NCBI GenBank assembly: GCA_023139205.1
Contig: JAGLOA010000008.1
Coordinates: 1 to 37,482 of the forward strand
DNA from: Candidatus Pacearchaeota archaeon
GTDB lineage: Archaea; Nanobdellota; Nanobdellia; Pacearchaeales; GW2011-AR1
Length of the DNA stretch: 37,482 bases
Direction of reading: 5' to 3'
This document shows, one piece after another, positions 9,471-16,981 of the stretch. The notes below the pieces were generated by a model. That model was not told where the DNA came from and did not search any database. It worked only from the letters and a program-made list of their open reading frames with translations. Within the stretch, counting starts at the first letter, position 1, and the number at the start of each line of letters is the position of its first letter. A program made the translations under genes and the position numbers.

Positions 9471-9556
9471 TCTGCTCAGTCTTGCAAGAACTGTTATTGA
9501 TAGTTTTATTTACTCATTATTGCAAAACTTCTGCTCAACAGTTGGAAAGCTGTTAT
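9471..9556. repeat. Two-copy imperfect direct repeat, 59-nt period
   Basis: In the gap between aIF2 gamma and the membrane-anchored protein, TCTGCTCA, 12 variable bases and CTGTTAT occur twice, at 9471-9497 and 9530-9556, exactly 59 nt apart. Each copy can fold: CAG/CTG around a CTTGCAAG core in the first, AACAG/CTGTT in the second. The repeat lies in the likely 3' untranslated region of aIF2 gamma mRNA or the 5' region of the next gene. Its role is unknown. Confidence 0.5.
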
Positions 9557-9572
9557 AATTAAATTAAGTTCC

Positions 9573-10784
9573 TCACTGTCCAACAACTATTTCACCCCAG
9601 CCGATTAGTCTCCAGTGGCTGTCAATGTTTCTTGCAATTCCAAGATTGTCCCCTTTTAATGCAACTATTGGAATGTTTAAATTTAGTTCAATTTCATTTC
9701 CTTTTATTTTTTCAATTGTTCCAACTGTTATTGTAGTATTTACACTTAACATTACTAGTTCTTTTGTTTTTAGCGGCTCAACTTCTTTGTGGTCTGATGT
9801 TCCTAAAACTTCTTTGAATAATTCTGATTTTATTTTTACATTATGGCTTATTTCTGGGAGTGAATTTTTTGTTGAAATTAAACAACCTGTTAAAGAATCT
9901 GTTTTTGTTAAAAATGGGTCTAATTCTGTTTCAATAGAAATGCTTGCTCCTGGAAGAATTTCCTGTACTGATTTGTTTCCTTTATGTAATGAGAGAATTT
10001 TTGTTGTTAAAGTTTGGTAAATTTGTTGGTTAGCTTTTTTCATGCTTAATCCTGGTTTTATTTCAATTTCATCCCCAACTTTTAATTTTCCTTTTTTTAA
10101 AATTCCTCCTAAAACTCCTCCATTTAAATTTTGTATTTTTGTTCCTGGTTTGTTTATATCAAAACTTCTTGCTATTAAGAAAATTGGTTCTGTATCTGTC
10201 TCTTTTTTTGGTATTTCTAATTTACAAATTTCTTCAAGTAGTTTATCGATGTTGATTCCTTGTTGTGCAGAAATTGGGATTATTGGTGCATTTTCAGCTA
10301 AACTTCCTTTTACAAATTCTTTTATTATTTTGTAATTTTCTAGTGCTTGTTCTTTTGAAACTAAGTCTATTTTGTTTTGAACTATGATTATGTTTTTTAT
10401 TTTTTTTGCTTGTAATGCTATGAAGTGTTCTTTTGTCTGTGGTTTTATTCCCTCATTTGCAGCAATTACTAAAATAGCAGCATCAATTATTGCAGCACCA
10501 GAAAGCATTGTTGCCATGAGCATTTCATGTCCAGGAGCATCTATGAAGCTTATATATCTTTGAGGAGTTCCTTTACTTTGCCCGTTCTTGGGCAATGATG
10601 TAGAATATTCATCTCCCTCTTTGTAAATTGTTGTGTCTGCATAACCTAATTTTATTGTAATCCCTCTTTTTAATTCTTCAGAATGTGTGTCAGTAAACTT
10701 TCCAGTAAGTCTGCTAAGTAAAGTTGTTTTTCCATGATCAATGTGCCCTACAACACCAACATTTAATTCAGGTATTTCATTCAT
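9573..10784 (-). CDS. eif2g: Translation initiation factor aIF2 subunit gamma
   Basis: The 403-residue GTPase subunit of archaeal initiation factor 2, which delivers Met-tRNAi to the small ribosomal subunit. Seen are the G1 loop GHIDHGKTT at 13-21, switch I with RGITIKLGYAD, G3 DAPGHE at about 82-87, G4 NKID and the gamma-specific C-terminal WRLIGWGEIVVG. Length is normal. The insert that in most archaeal and eukaryotic homologues carries a four-Cys zinc knuckle (between switch I and DAPGHE, here about residues 55-77) has no Cys at all. It has become a polar EGDEYSTSLPKNGQ-type loop, so zinc binding appears lost. The flanking genes run on the same strand. Confidence 0.95.
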   Translation of the reverse strand: MNEIPELNVGVVGHIDHGKTTLLSRLTGKFTDTHSEELKRGITIKLGYADTTIYKEGDEYSTSLPKNGQSKGTPQRYISFIDAPGHEMLMATMLSGAAIIDAAILVIAANEGIKPQTKEHFIALQAKKIKNIIIVQNKIDLVSKEQALENYKIIKEFVKGSLAENAPIIPISAQQGINIDKLLEEICKLEIPKKETDTEPIFLIARSFDINKPGTKIQNLNGGVLGGILKKGKLKVGDEIEIKPGLSMKKANQQIYQTLTTKILSLHKGNKSVQEILPGASISIETELDPFLTKTDSLTGCLISTKNSLPEISHNVKIKSELFKEVLGTSDHKEVEPLKTKELVMLSVNTTITVGTIEKIKGNEIELNLNIPIVALKGDNLGIARNIDSHWRLIGWGEIVVGQ

Positions 10785-10801
10785 AAAAATAGATTGGAGA
10801 A

Positions 10802-11107
10802 TTAGTTTTTAAAGGTTTTTGAGAATTGGTATTTGGTTACTATTTTATTATATTCATTCATCGCATTAGAAGAAATGTTTAGATATTCTTTTTGCCCTTT
10901 TTCTTTATACTTCCCCCATAAATTTCCTATCCTTGTCATAAAGAAGTCTTCAGCTATTGTGAAGTTTCCGCCATTTTTTGCGAAATTTTTCCCTTGTTTG
11001 TATTCTTCTTTTATTACATATAATAAATCTTTTAACCCTTCCCGAGATATTTGAAAAGAATCTTCTGTGGGTGTTTTTGATTTTTTTTCTAAAGTATTTT
11101 TTGCCAT
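10802..11107 (-). CDS. Small hypothetical protein between aIF2 gamma and eS6
   Basis: A basic protein of 101 residues from the ATG at 11107; the frame extends to a TTG at 11119, which is less likely. It is predicted helical (ISREGLKDLLYVIKEEYKQGK and AEDFFMTRIGNLWGKYKEKG), with no signal peptide, membrane segment or Cys motif. I do not recognise the family. It sits 17 nt before aIF2 gamma and about 50 nt after eS6 on the same strand, so it is probably cotranscribed with translation genes. A ribosome- or RNA-related role would be a guess. Confidence 0.6.
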   Translation of the reverse strand: MAKNTLEKKSKTPTEDSFQISREGLKDLLYVIKEEYKQGKNFAKNGGNFTIAEDFFMTRIGNLWGKYKEKGQKEYLNISSNAMNEYNKIVTKYQFSKTFKN

Positions 11108-11159
11108 TTTATTTAGCAAGATATATAGTTTATTAAGATTATTGTCCTGAGAAATAACT

Positions 11160-11684
11160 TTATTTTTCTGTTTTTTCTTCTGGTTTTACTTCAGTTTTAA
11201 GTGCTTCTTCTTTTTCAGGAGCTTGTTCTGTTGGTTTTTCTTCTGCAGGTTTTTCCTCAACTTTTGCTTTGCATTGGTCTGGGAAAATCTCTGCAAGTTT
11301 TTTATTTCCTTGTTTAAGAACTTTTAAATTTATTTGAACAATTGCAGGAGAAATAACTTTTCCTCTTACTGTTTTTCTTAATCTTAATCCTTTTGGTTTG
11401 CTAGTTGAATATTTCTTTTTCCCTTCTTTTCTTGGTTTTTTTTTCATGGCTTTTTCATAGCTTAATAAAAGTTTTTTTAATCCAATTCCTTCAACATTTG
11501 CCATTGAAGTGAAACCTGCATTGTCGCTTGCTCCTGTTATTTCAAATTCATATCCTTCTAAATCTAGAGAAACATCTTTTCCTTGTATTTTGTTATGAAG
11601 CTCTTTTTCAAGAAGTTCTTCTGCCTCAGCTTCTAAATGAAATGTTTTTCCTGTTTTTTCTGATATATTTATCTTGAAAACCAT
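11160..11684 (-). CDS. rps6e: Ribosomal protein eS6
   Basis: Archaeal/eukaryotic ribosomal protein S6e of the small subunit, 174 residues from the ATG at 11684. Family hallmarks are YEFEITGASDNAGFTSMANVEG, then LLLSYE, then the basic KPKGLRLRKTVRGKVISPAIVQINLKV. Beyond the conserved core is a 35-residue low-complexity Glu/Lys/Pro/Ala tail. An upstream in-frame TTG at 11693 exists, but the TATA-like TTTATAAAC about 29 nt before 11684 favours the ATG. It is divergent from the ABC transporter operon and leads a leftward set with aIF2 gamma. Confidence 0.93.
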   Translation of the reverse strand: MVFKINISEKTGKTFHLEAEAEELLEKELHNKIQGKDVSLDLEGYEFEITGASDNAGFTSMANVEGIGLKKLLLSYEKAMKKKPRKEGKKKYSTSKPKGLRLRKTVRGKVISPAIVQINLKVLKQGNKKLAEIFPDQCKAKVEEKPAEEKPTEQAPEKEEALKTEVKPEEKTEK

Positions 11685-11742
11685 AAAGTTCAATTGAGAA
11701 TTTAGTTTATAAAACTTTTCTTAAACTTTTTAAATAAGTTAA

Positions 11743-11752
11743 TTTTAAATAA
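11743..11752 (+). promoter_or_regulatory. TATA-like box for the ABC transporter operon
   Basis: TTTTAAATAA is centred about 25 nt before the ATG at 11773, in the 88-nt divergent gap shared with eS6. The spacing fits a leaderless or nearly leaderless transcript; no ribosome binding sequence precedes the ATG. Confidence 0.4.
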
Positions 11753-11772
11753 TCTTTTTCTTATAAGAGATT

Positions 11773-12483
11773 ATGAAGAACAAAGAGGTTATAATTAATT
11801 TGAAAAATGTTGCAAAATATTATTATATGGGGGATAATATTGTAAAGGCGGTTGATGGAGTTGATATTTCTATAAAACAAGGGGAATTTGTTGCTGTTAT
11901 GGGCCCGAGTGGTTCTGGTAAATCAACTTGTATGAATTTAATCGGAAGTTTAGATATTCCTACAAAAGGAGTTATTTATCTGGATAATGAAGATATTTCT
12001 AGTTTAAGTGAATCAGATTTAGCAGTGTTAAGAGGCAAGAAAGTAGGGTTTATTTTTCAGCAGTTTAATTTAATTCCTAATTTAACTGTTAAAGAAAATG
12101 TTATGCTGCCAATGATGTTTCAGGGAGAAAGTAAACAAGAACGTGAAAATGTTGCTGAAGAGTTGTTAGTTAAAGTGGGTCTTGGAGATAGAATGAAGTT
12201 TTATCCTAATCAACTTTCAGGAGGTCAGCAACAAAGAGTTGCTATTGCCAGAAGCTTGGCAAATGATCCTGAAGTAATTTTAGCTGATGAACCTACTGGG
12301 AATTTAGATACTAAAACAGGGAAAAAAGTAATTGATTTTTTAAAGTCTTTAAATAAAGAAGGAAAAACAGTTATTATGGTTACTCATGATCCAAATTTAG
12401 CAAAAGAGCATGCTGATATTGTTTATTCTTTAAGAGATGGAAAAGTTGAGAGAATAACAAGGAAAAACAAATTAAGGATTTAA
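11773..12483 (+). CDS. MacB/LolD-type ABC transporter ATP-binding protein
   Basis: A 236-residue ATPase of the MacB/LolD (lipoprotein and peptide export) class. Walker A GPSGSGKST is at 44-52, the Q-loop is in FIFQQFNLIP, signature LSGGQQQR at 148-155, Walker B VILADEPTGNLD at about 168-179, and the H-loop in MVTHD. It powers the two permeases that follow (gaps of 1 and 0 nt), forming a three-gene operon. Members of this class act as mechanotransmitters for lipid, lipoprotein, peptide or drug export; the substrate here cannot be deduced. Confidence 0.95.
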   Translation: MKNKEVIINLKNVAKYYYMGDNIVKAVDGVDISIKQGEFVAVMGPSGSGKSTCMNLIGSLDIPTKGVIYLDNEDISSLSESDLAVLRGKKVGFIFQQFNLIPNLTVKENVMLPMMFQGESKQERENVAEELLVKVGLGDRMKFYPNQLSGGQQQRVAIARSLANDPEVILADEPTGNLDTKTGKKVIDFLKSLNKEGKTVIMVTHDPNLAKEHADIVYSLRDGKVERITRKNKLRI

Positions 12484-12484
12484 G

Positions 12485-13693
12485 ATGAATTATTTATTGT
12501 TCTCATTTAAAAATTTAAGAAAAAGAGGAATAAGAAGTTGGCTTACTCTTCTTGGAGTTTTTATAGGTATTGCTGCAGTTATTTCTTTGATGACTCTGGG
12601 AGCCGGATTAAAAACAGCAATAGTAGGGCAATTTGGAGTTAGTTCTACTGAAATAATTACTGTTCAGGCAGGAGGTTTATCTTATGGCCCTCCTGGATCT
12701 GATGTTACAACTCCTTTAACAATTCAGGATGTGCAAGCTATTGAAAAAATTAGTTCTGTTGATTATGCAATCCCAAGAAATGTTGAGACTGTGAAATTAG
12801 AATATAATGAAAGGGTTGTTTTTACGATGGCTCTTTCTGTTCAAGAAGGGTTTGAAAAAGAAATTTATGATATTTTTGAAATAGAGGCAAGAGAAGGAAG
12901 ATTGTTGAAAAATGGGGATTATAAAAAAGTTATTTTGGGATATGATTATGGTGATGAAAAAAAAGGTGGATTTGAAAAGAGAATTGAAGCTAAGAAAAAA
13001 ATTCTTATACAGGACGAAAAATTTGAGGTTGTTGGAATTTTAGAAAAAAAAGGGAGTTTTATTATGGATAAAGCAGTTTTTATTTATGATAATGATTTAA
13101 AGCAATTAATGAAGTATGGTGATGATGTTGATGTTATTGCTGTTAAGGTAAAGAGCAAGGATTTAATAGACAAAGCTAAAGAAGATATTGAAAAGTTATT
13201 AAGGAAAAGAAGAAATGTAAAAGTTGGTGAAGAAGATTTTGAAGTAGCAACTCCTGAGGCAATGTTAGAAACAATTAATAGTATTTTAGGAGGGGTTCAG
13301 GCATTTATTGTAATCATAGCTTTTATTTCAATTATTGTTGGGGCTATTGGGATTATTAATACTATGACTACTTCTGTTGTTGAGAGGAAAAAAGAGATTG
13401 GTATTATGAAAGCAATTGGTGCGAAAAATAAACACATCTTTTTTCAGTTTTTTATTGAATCCGGGGTTTTAGGTTTGGTTGGAGGTATTGCCGGGATTGT
13501 TTTTGGGCTTTTAGTAGGATATCTTGGAACTATTGGAATTAATAATTTTGTTGGAGCTTCTACTAAACCAGAAATTAATTTTGTTTTAATAATACTTTCT
13601 TTAATTGGAAGTTTTTTAATTGGGGCTGTTGCCGGAATAATCCCTGCAATGGGGGCGGCAAAACAAAATCCAGTGGAGGCATTGAGAAATTAA
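12485..13693 (+). CDS. MacB/FtsX-type ABC transporter permease
   Basis: A 402-residue permease with the standard layout. One N-terminal membrane helix (about 15-37, in WLTLLGVFIGIAAVISLMTLG) is followed by an extracytoplasmic MacB-PCD-like domain to about residue 265. Three C-terminal helices form the FtsX-like domain, with the cytoplasmic coupling motif ERKKEIGIMKAIGAK and the terminal NPVEALRN. It is cotranscribed with the ATPase upstream and a paralogous permease downstream, so the complex is probably a heterodimer. Substrate unknown. Confidence 0.92.
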   Translation: MNYLLFSFKNLRKRGIRSWLTLLGVFIGIAAVISLMTLGAGLKTAIVGQFGVSSTEIITVQAGGLSYGPPGSDVTTPLTIQDVQAIEKISSVDYAIPRNVETVKLEYNERVVFTMALSVQEGFEKEIYDIFEIEAREGRLLKNGDYKKVILGYDYGDEKKGGFEKRIEAKKKILIQDEKFEVVGILEKKGSFIMDKAVFIYDNDLKQLMKYGDDVDVIAVKVKSKDLIDKAKEDIEKLLRKRRNVKVGEEDFEVATPEAMLETINSILGGVQAFIVIIAFISIIVGAIGIINTMTTSVVERKKEIGIMKAIGAKNKHIFFQFFIESGVLGLVGGIAGIVFGLLVGYLGTIGINNFVGASTKPEINFVLIILSLIGSFLIGAVAGIIPAMGAAKQNPVEALRN

Positions 13694-14902
13694 ATGGCAG
13701 GTATGGAAAGCATAGCATATTCATTAAGAAATTTAAAACAAAAGAAATCCAGAAGTTTTTTAACAATTTTATCTATTTTTATAGGTATAACCACTATTTT
13801 TATTTTTATTAGTTTTGGATGGGGATTGTATGATTATATGGAGGATTTATCAAGCAGTTCTTCAGCAGATAAAATAATTATTCAGTCTAAGGGTGTTGGG
13901 GCTCCTGGCTTTGATACAACTTTTGCATTAACAGATGATGATTTAAAGGTAGTTGAAAAAACTGCAGGAGTTTATGAAGCTGTAGGAATATATTTTAAGA
14001 CAGCTGAAATACAGCAAGGCACAATAAAAAAATATACTCTTTTGTATGGTTATAATCCCGGTAAACCCTTACTTATGGATACTTTTAATATTGAGGTTGA
14101 AAAAGGAAGAGAATTAAAAAAAGGTGAAAAAGGAAAAATGGTTTTAGGTTATAATTATCAAATTAAAGATAAGATATTTCCCAAAGCATTGAGTATAAAT
14201 GATAATCTTGAGGTGAATGGGGAAAAAATAAAAATAATTGGGTTTTATGAGTCTGTTGGAAGTCCTCAGGATGATGCTCAAATATATGTGACTCATGAAT
14301 TTGTAAAAGATTTATATGCTGGTGAAAATCTTTCTTATAATTGGATAGTGGCGAGAGTTGATGTAGATAATTTAGAAAATATTATTACGAGTGTTGAAAA
14401 GAATTTAAGAAAACACAGAAATTTAGAAGAAGGTAAGGAAGATTTTTTTGTTCAGTCCTTTGAATCTTTAATGGATAGTTATTCTAGTGCATTGAATATT
14501 GTAATTGGTTTTGTTATTTTGATAGCATTAATTTCAGTTTTTGTTTCAGCAGTTAATACAGCAAATACAATGATAACTTCTGTGTTAGAAAGGGTAAAAG
14601 AAATAGGAATTCTAAAATCTATTGGGGCAAGAAATTCTGAAATATTTAAAATATTTTTATTTGAATCTGGATTTTTAGGATTTGTTGCAGGAGTAGTGGG
14701 AGTTATTTTAGGTTTTGTTCTTAGTTATATTGGAGGATGTGTTTTAGCTAATCTGGGGTGGGGATTTTTAGCTCCTCATTATTCTTTTTGGTTGTTTACT
14801 GGGTGTATTTTATTTGCAACAGTTACAGGGGCTGTTTCAGGAGTTTTGCCTGCAATGAAAGCTTCTAAAATAAATCCTGTTGATGCTTTGAGGTATGAGT
14901 GA
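13694..14902 (+). CDS. Second MacB/FtsX-type ABC transporter permease
   Basis: Also 402 residues and paralogous to the permease before it: an N-terminal helix (FLTILSIFIGITTIFIFISF), a periplasm-like domain, three C-terminal helices, the coupling motif ERVKEIGILKSIGAR and the ending NPVDALRYE. The ATG directly follows the stop of the first permease, so translation is probably coupled. Equal length and shared layout point to a tandem duplication that gave a heterodimeric transporter. Confidence 0.92.
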   Translation: MAGMESIAYSLRNLKQKKSRSFLTILSIFIGITTIFIFISFGWGLYDYMEDLSSSSSADKIIIQSKGVGAPGFDTTFALTDDDLKVVEKTAGVYEAVGIYFKTAEIQQGTIKKYTLLYGYNPGKPLLMDTFNIEVEKGRELKKGEKGKMVLGYNYQIKDKIFPKALSINDNLEVNGEKIKIIGFYESVGSPQDDAQIYVTHEFVKDLYAGENLSYNWIVARVDVDNLENIITSVEKNLRKHRNLEEGKEDFFVQSFESLMDSYSSALNIVIGFVILIALISVFVSAVNTANTMITSVLERVKEIGILKSIGARNSEIFKIFLFESGFLGFVAGVVGVILGFVLSYIGGCVLANLGWGFLAPHYSFWLFTGCILFATVTGAVSGVLPAMKASKINPVDALRYE

Positions 14903-15004
14903 GATTGGGAAGGTAATGTGGTCGAGAAGAGTAGCGGAAACAGAGGAGTAGTCTGCAAGATGGTTTTTTGCTTTGCAAAAAATTCCGAAGAGTTGAGTTT
15001 AAAA
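14903..15004. other. Purine-rich intergenic stretch with a strong hairpin
   Basis: About 100 nt between convergent genes. The + strand is purine-rich and less AT-rich than its surroundings (GGTCGAGAAGAGTAGCGG and on). At 14963-14981 is a stem of eight base pairs, TTTTTTGC/GCAAAAAA, with a TTT loop. I recognise no tRNA, SRP, RNase P or C/D box signature. It may be a bidirectional termination hairpin between convergent genes or part of a small RNA. Confidence 0.35.
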
Positions 15005-15193
15005 TTATCTCTTTTTTAATCCTTTAAGTGAATAAACAATAACTTTCCAATGCTGAATAAGATGTATGATGATAAGAATAAAAAAGATTGGTTGAATAAT
15101 ATTTGTGAAAGGTAGATTGATAAATTTTGATACTATCATTAGTATGAATATTATTATCAAAAACCAATCTACGATTAAGATACTCTTCTTCAT
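15005..15193 (-). CDS. Small two-helix membrane protein
   Basis: A 62-residue protein made of two hydrophobic helices (about 4-25 and 33-49) with a basic C terminus GLKKR. The second helix contains IIHLIQHW. Histidines in such a helix resemble the small DUF4405-type membrane proteins, but the match is too short to assert haem binding. The ATG is preceded by A/T-rich sequence without a ribosome binding site. It is convergent with the ABC permease operon. Likely a real gene but function unknown. Confidence 0.55.
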   Translation of the reverse strand: MKKSILIVDWFLIIIFILMIVSKFINLPFTNIIQPIFFILIIIHLIQHWKVIVYSLKGLKKR

Positions 15194-15249
15194 GATGTTA
15201 CCTTAAGTTATTGTTTATATATAAATCTTTTTCTAAATAATTTCAAGAT

Positions 15250-15560
15250 TCAATTGAATACCTCCTAGGGTTTAAGGGAAGTTTTTATTAAGGGGATTTT
15301 AGAGAGGGACGAAGTGACCCCGTGAGTTTTAATTTTTCTTTTTAGGTTGGGGGCGAGCATTTTGCTTTTTGACTAAATAAAAAATAACAAAAAGTAAAGT
15401 GGGAGTTGGATGGTGGGATGATCAATGTATTTGAGAGATAAGCCCGCTTTTTGTTTCTTTTTTCTGCTCGAAGAGTACCCCTTTGGGGCGCACCCATCTG
15501 GTGTACCTCTGCTGAGGCAAAAAGAAAATGGGGAGTTCCTATTTTGCCTTCTTTTTTTAA
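15250..15560 (+). ncRNA. Candidate structured RNA in a 417-nt gene-free gap
   Basis: The stretch 15194-15610 has no plausible gene but is much more GC-rich and hairpin-dense than the rest of the window. It holds a GGGAC-GAA-GT(GA)CCC hairpin at 15306-15320 and a CTTTTTG/CAAAAAG stem at 15365-15371 with 15388-15394. At 15467-15517 come four hairpins in a row separated by exactly 2 nt: CTC-GAA-GAG, CCCC-TTT-GGGG, CACC-CATCT-GGTG and CCTC-TGCT-GAGG. A perfect 9-bp stem (15454-15462 with 15519-15527) can close the four-hairpin block. I see no RNase P, SRP or tRNA signature. Strand and ends are uncertain; + is assumed from the closing stem and neighbours. Confidence 0.45.
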
Positions 15561-15581
15561 AAGAAGAAATCTTTAGTTAGA

Positions 15582-15591
15582 TTTTTATAGG
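15582..15591 (+). promoter_or_regulatory. TATA-like box for the membrane protein pair
   Basis: TTTTTATAGG is centred about 24 nt before the ATG at 15611, in the spacing expected for a leaderless archaeal transcript. Confidence 0.4.
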
Positions 15592-15610
15592 TTATATTGT
15601 TTAAATTTTT

Positions 15611-16354
15611 ATGAAAAATTATATCAAATCTAAATGGGAAATAGTAAAAAATAGTTTTTTGTGGGCATTAGGTTTAACTTTTGGAATTGCTTTATTATGG
15701 TGGATTCCTGCATTATTAATTTTGTTTTTTACTATGAATAAAATTGATGTTCTTGTCCCTGTGTATTATAATTTATTTTCTATCTTTTTTATTATGTTCC
15801 TCGTGTTTCTAATAAAGAATAGTTTCAACCATCGTTCTTTCAAAAAAAGAATTTTTGAATCTAAAACAGACTTTGAAAAAAGTATGATTTGGAAAGCAGA
15901 AGAAAATTATATGAATAATTATTCTTTGAAGATTGAAGATAAAACAATTAAAATAAAATTTGAAAATTACCAAATAAATTATCCTAAAGATAATAGATTA
16001 ACCTTAGAAAATCAATTGATTAAAAAAAGACAATATTTTAATGCCCTTGTATTTCAAGATTTGCAAAATATTTTACTTTCTAAAAATCATAACGAATTTG
16101 ACCCCTCATTAAAAAATTATAAAGAATTAATTATTGAATATGAAGATGTTGGAATGAATGTTCGGGGGGATAATATCCCAGTTACAATTGCAAGAATAAA
16201 ATGTAATTTGGAGAATTTGAAATCAAAAAATATTGTAAATATTTTTCATAATGACAGATGGGATTTATTTTTACAACTGATAGATTTTAAGTTTAATAAA
16301 TTTCCCACTGGTGCAGATGGATTTAGAGGTTATCAAGGAGATATAGAAGATTAG
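15611..16354 (+). CDS. Hypothetical membrane protein, first of a pair
   Basis: A 247-residue protein I do not recognise. Two membrane helices lie at about residues 15-38 and 50-68, followed by a cytoplasm-like hydrophilic region rich in Lys, Asn and Glu. This region ends in an acidic stretch with YEDVGMNVRGDN and FHNDRWDLFLQLIDF. The next gene begins 1 nt after the stop and also has two N-proximal helices, so the two are probably cotranscribed and may form a complex. The pair is flanked by hairpin-rich intergenic DNA on both sides. Confidence 0.65.
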   Translation: MKNYIKSKWEIVKNSFLWALGLTFGIALLWWIPALLILFFTMNKIDVLVPVYYNLFSIFFIMFLVFLIKNSFNHRSFKKRIFESKTDFEKSMIWKAEENYMNNYSLKIEDKTIKIKFENYQINYPKDNRLTLENQLIKKRQYFNALVFQDLQNILLSKNHNEFDPSLKNYKELIIEYEDVGMNVRGDNIPVTIARIKCNLENLKSKNIVNIFHNDRWDLFLQLIDFKFNKFPTGADGFRGYQGDIED

Positions 16355-16355
16355 A

Positions 16356-16976
16356 ATGGCGAAAGATGTTTTTAATTTGCCAGCAAACCATCCAAATAAG
16401 GAACAAATAGATATAACAAATCAAACTATCGGACAGATTTCTGGAAGAATTAGAGAATTGAATAATGGTTTTGGGAATTTGCTTTGGGTGATAATCTCAA
16501 TAGTAATTGGGGTTTCAATTACCCTTTTAATGAGTTATTCTTTTTTTAAAATATATGGGTTAATTATGTTTGTTCTTTTTGTTTTATTTGCTATTTATAT
16601 TTTAATCAAGAACTATGTCAAAAAAGAAAAAGAGGTTAAAGATAATTGGGAGGGAAGAGAAAAAGCAATTGGGCAAATGTTTGTTCTGGGATTTTTGAAT
16701 AAAGAACAACTTTATGATTATGTAAAAAGAAAAAAGATGGGTCAAAATTATTTTGATTGTGTTACAAATCAAAAAAGGGAAGAAATTAATCAACAGGTAG
16801 TTATGCCTTTTTTCAAAACAAAAATAATTTACAAAAATAATAAGGAAGAAATTTATGAAAAAGCTTTCGTAGACCAAACAAATAAACAAGTTTTAATTTT
16901 GGGAGCAACAGGAACTTTAAACAAAATAATTTTTGTAGATTTTGCAGAAGTAAAATCAGTAGAAATTATAGATTAA
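16356..16976 (+). CDS. Hypothetical membrane protein, second of a pair
   Basis: A 206-residue protein of unknown function. A soluble N terminus of about 43 residues (helical, with QTIGQISGRIRELNNG) precedes two closely spaced membrane helices at about 43-64 and 68-86. A basic Lys/Glu linker follows, then a mixed alpha/beta domain with a repeated-strand look at the end (KIIYKNNKEEIYEKAFVD, QVLILGATGTLNKIIFVDF). It starts 1 nt after the preceding gene. The ATG choice is the only one compatible with the coupling. Confidence 0.65.
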   Translation: MAKDVFNLPANHPNKEQIDITNQTIGQISGRIRELNNGFGNLLWVIISIVIGVSITLLMSYSFFKIYGLIMFVLFVLFAIYILIKNYVKKEKEVKDNWEGREKAIGQMFVLGFLNKEQLYDYVKRKKMGQNYFDCVTNQKREEINQQVVMPFFKTKIIYKNNKEEIYEKAFVDQTNKQVLILGATGTLNKIIFVDFAEVKSVEIID

Positions 16977-16981
16977 TTCTT

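Noticed and set aside
9625-10335. Plus-strand frames opposite aIF2 gamma
   Set aside because: aIF2 gamma is certain on the minus strand and the frames show no domain or promoter.
15250-15560. RNase P RNA or SRP RNA as the identity of the structured region
   Set aside because: The conserved RNase P core (GAGGAAAGTCC-like and its partner ACAGAA) and the SRP helix 8 loop (GGAAGGGAGCA-like) were looked for by eye on both strands and not found.
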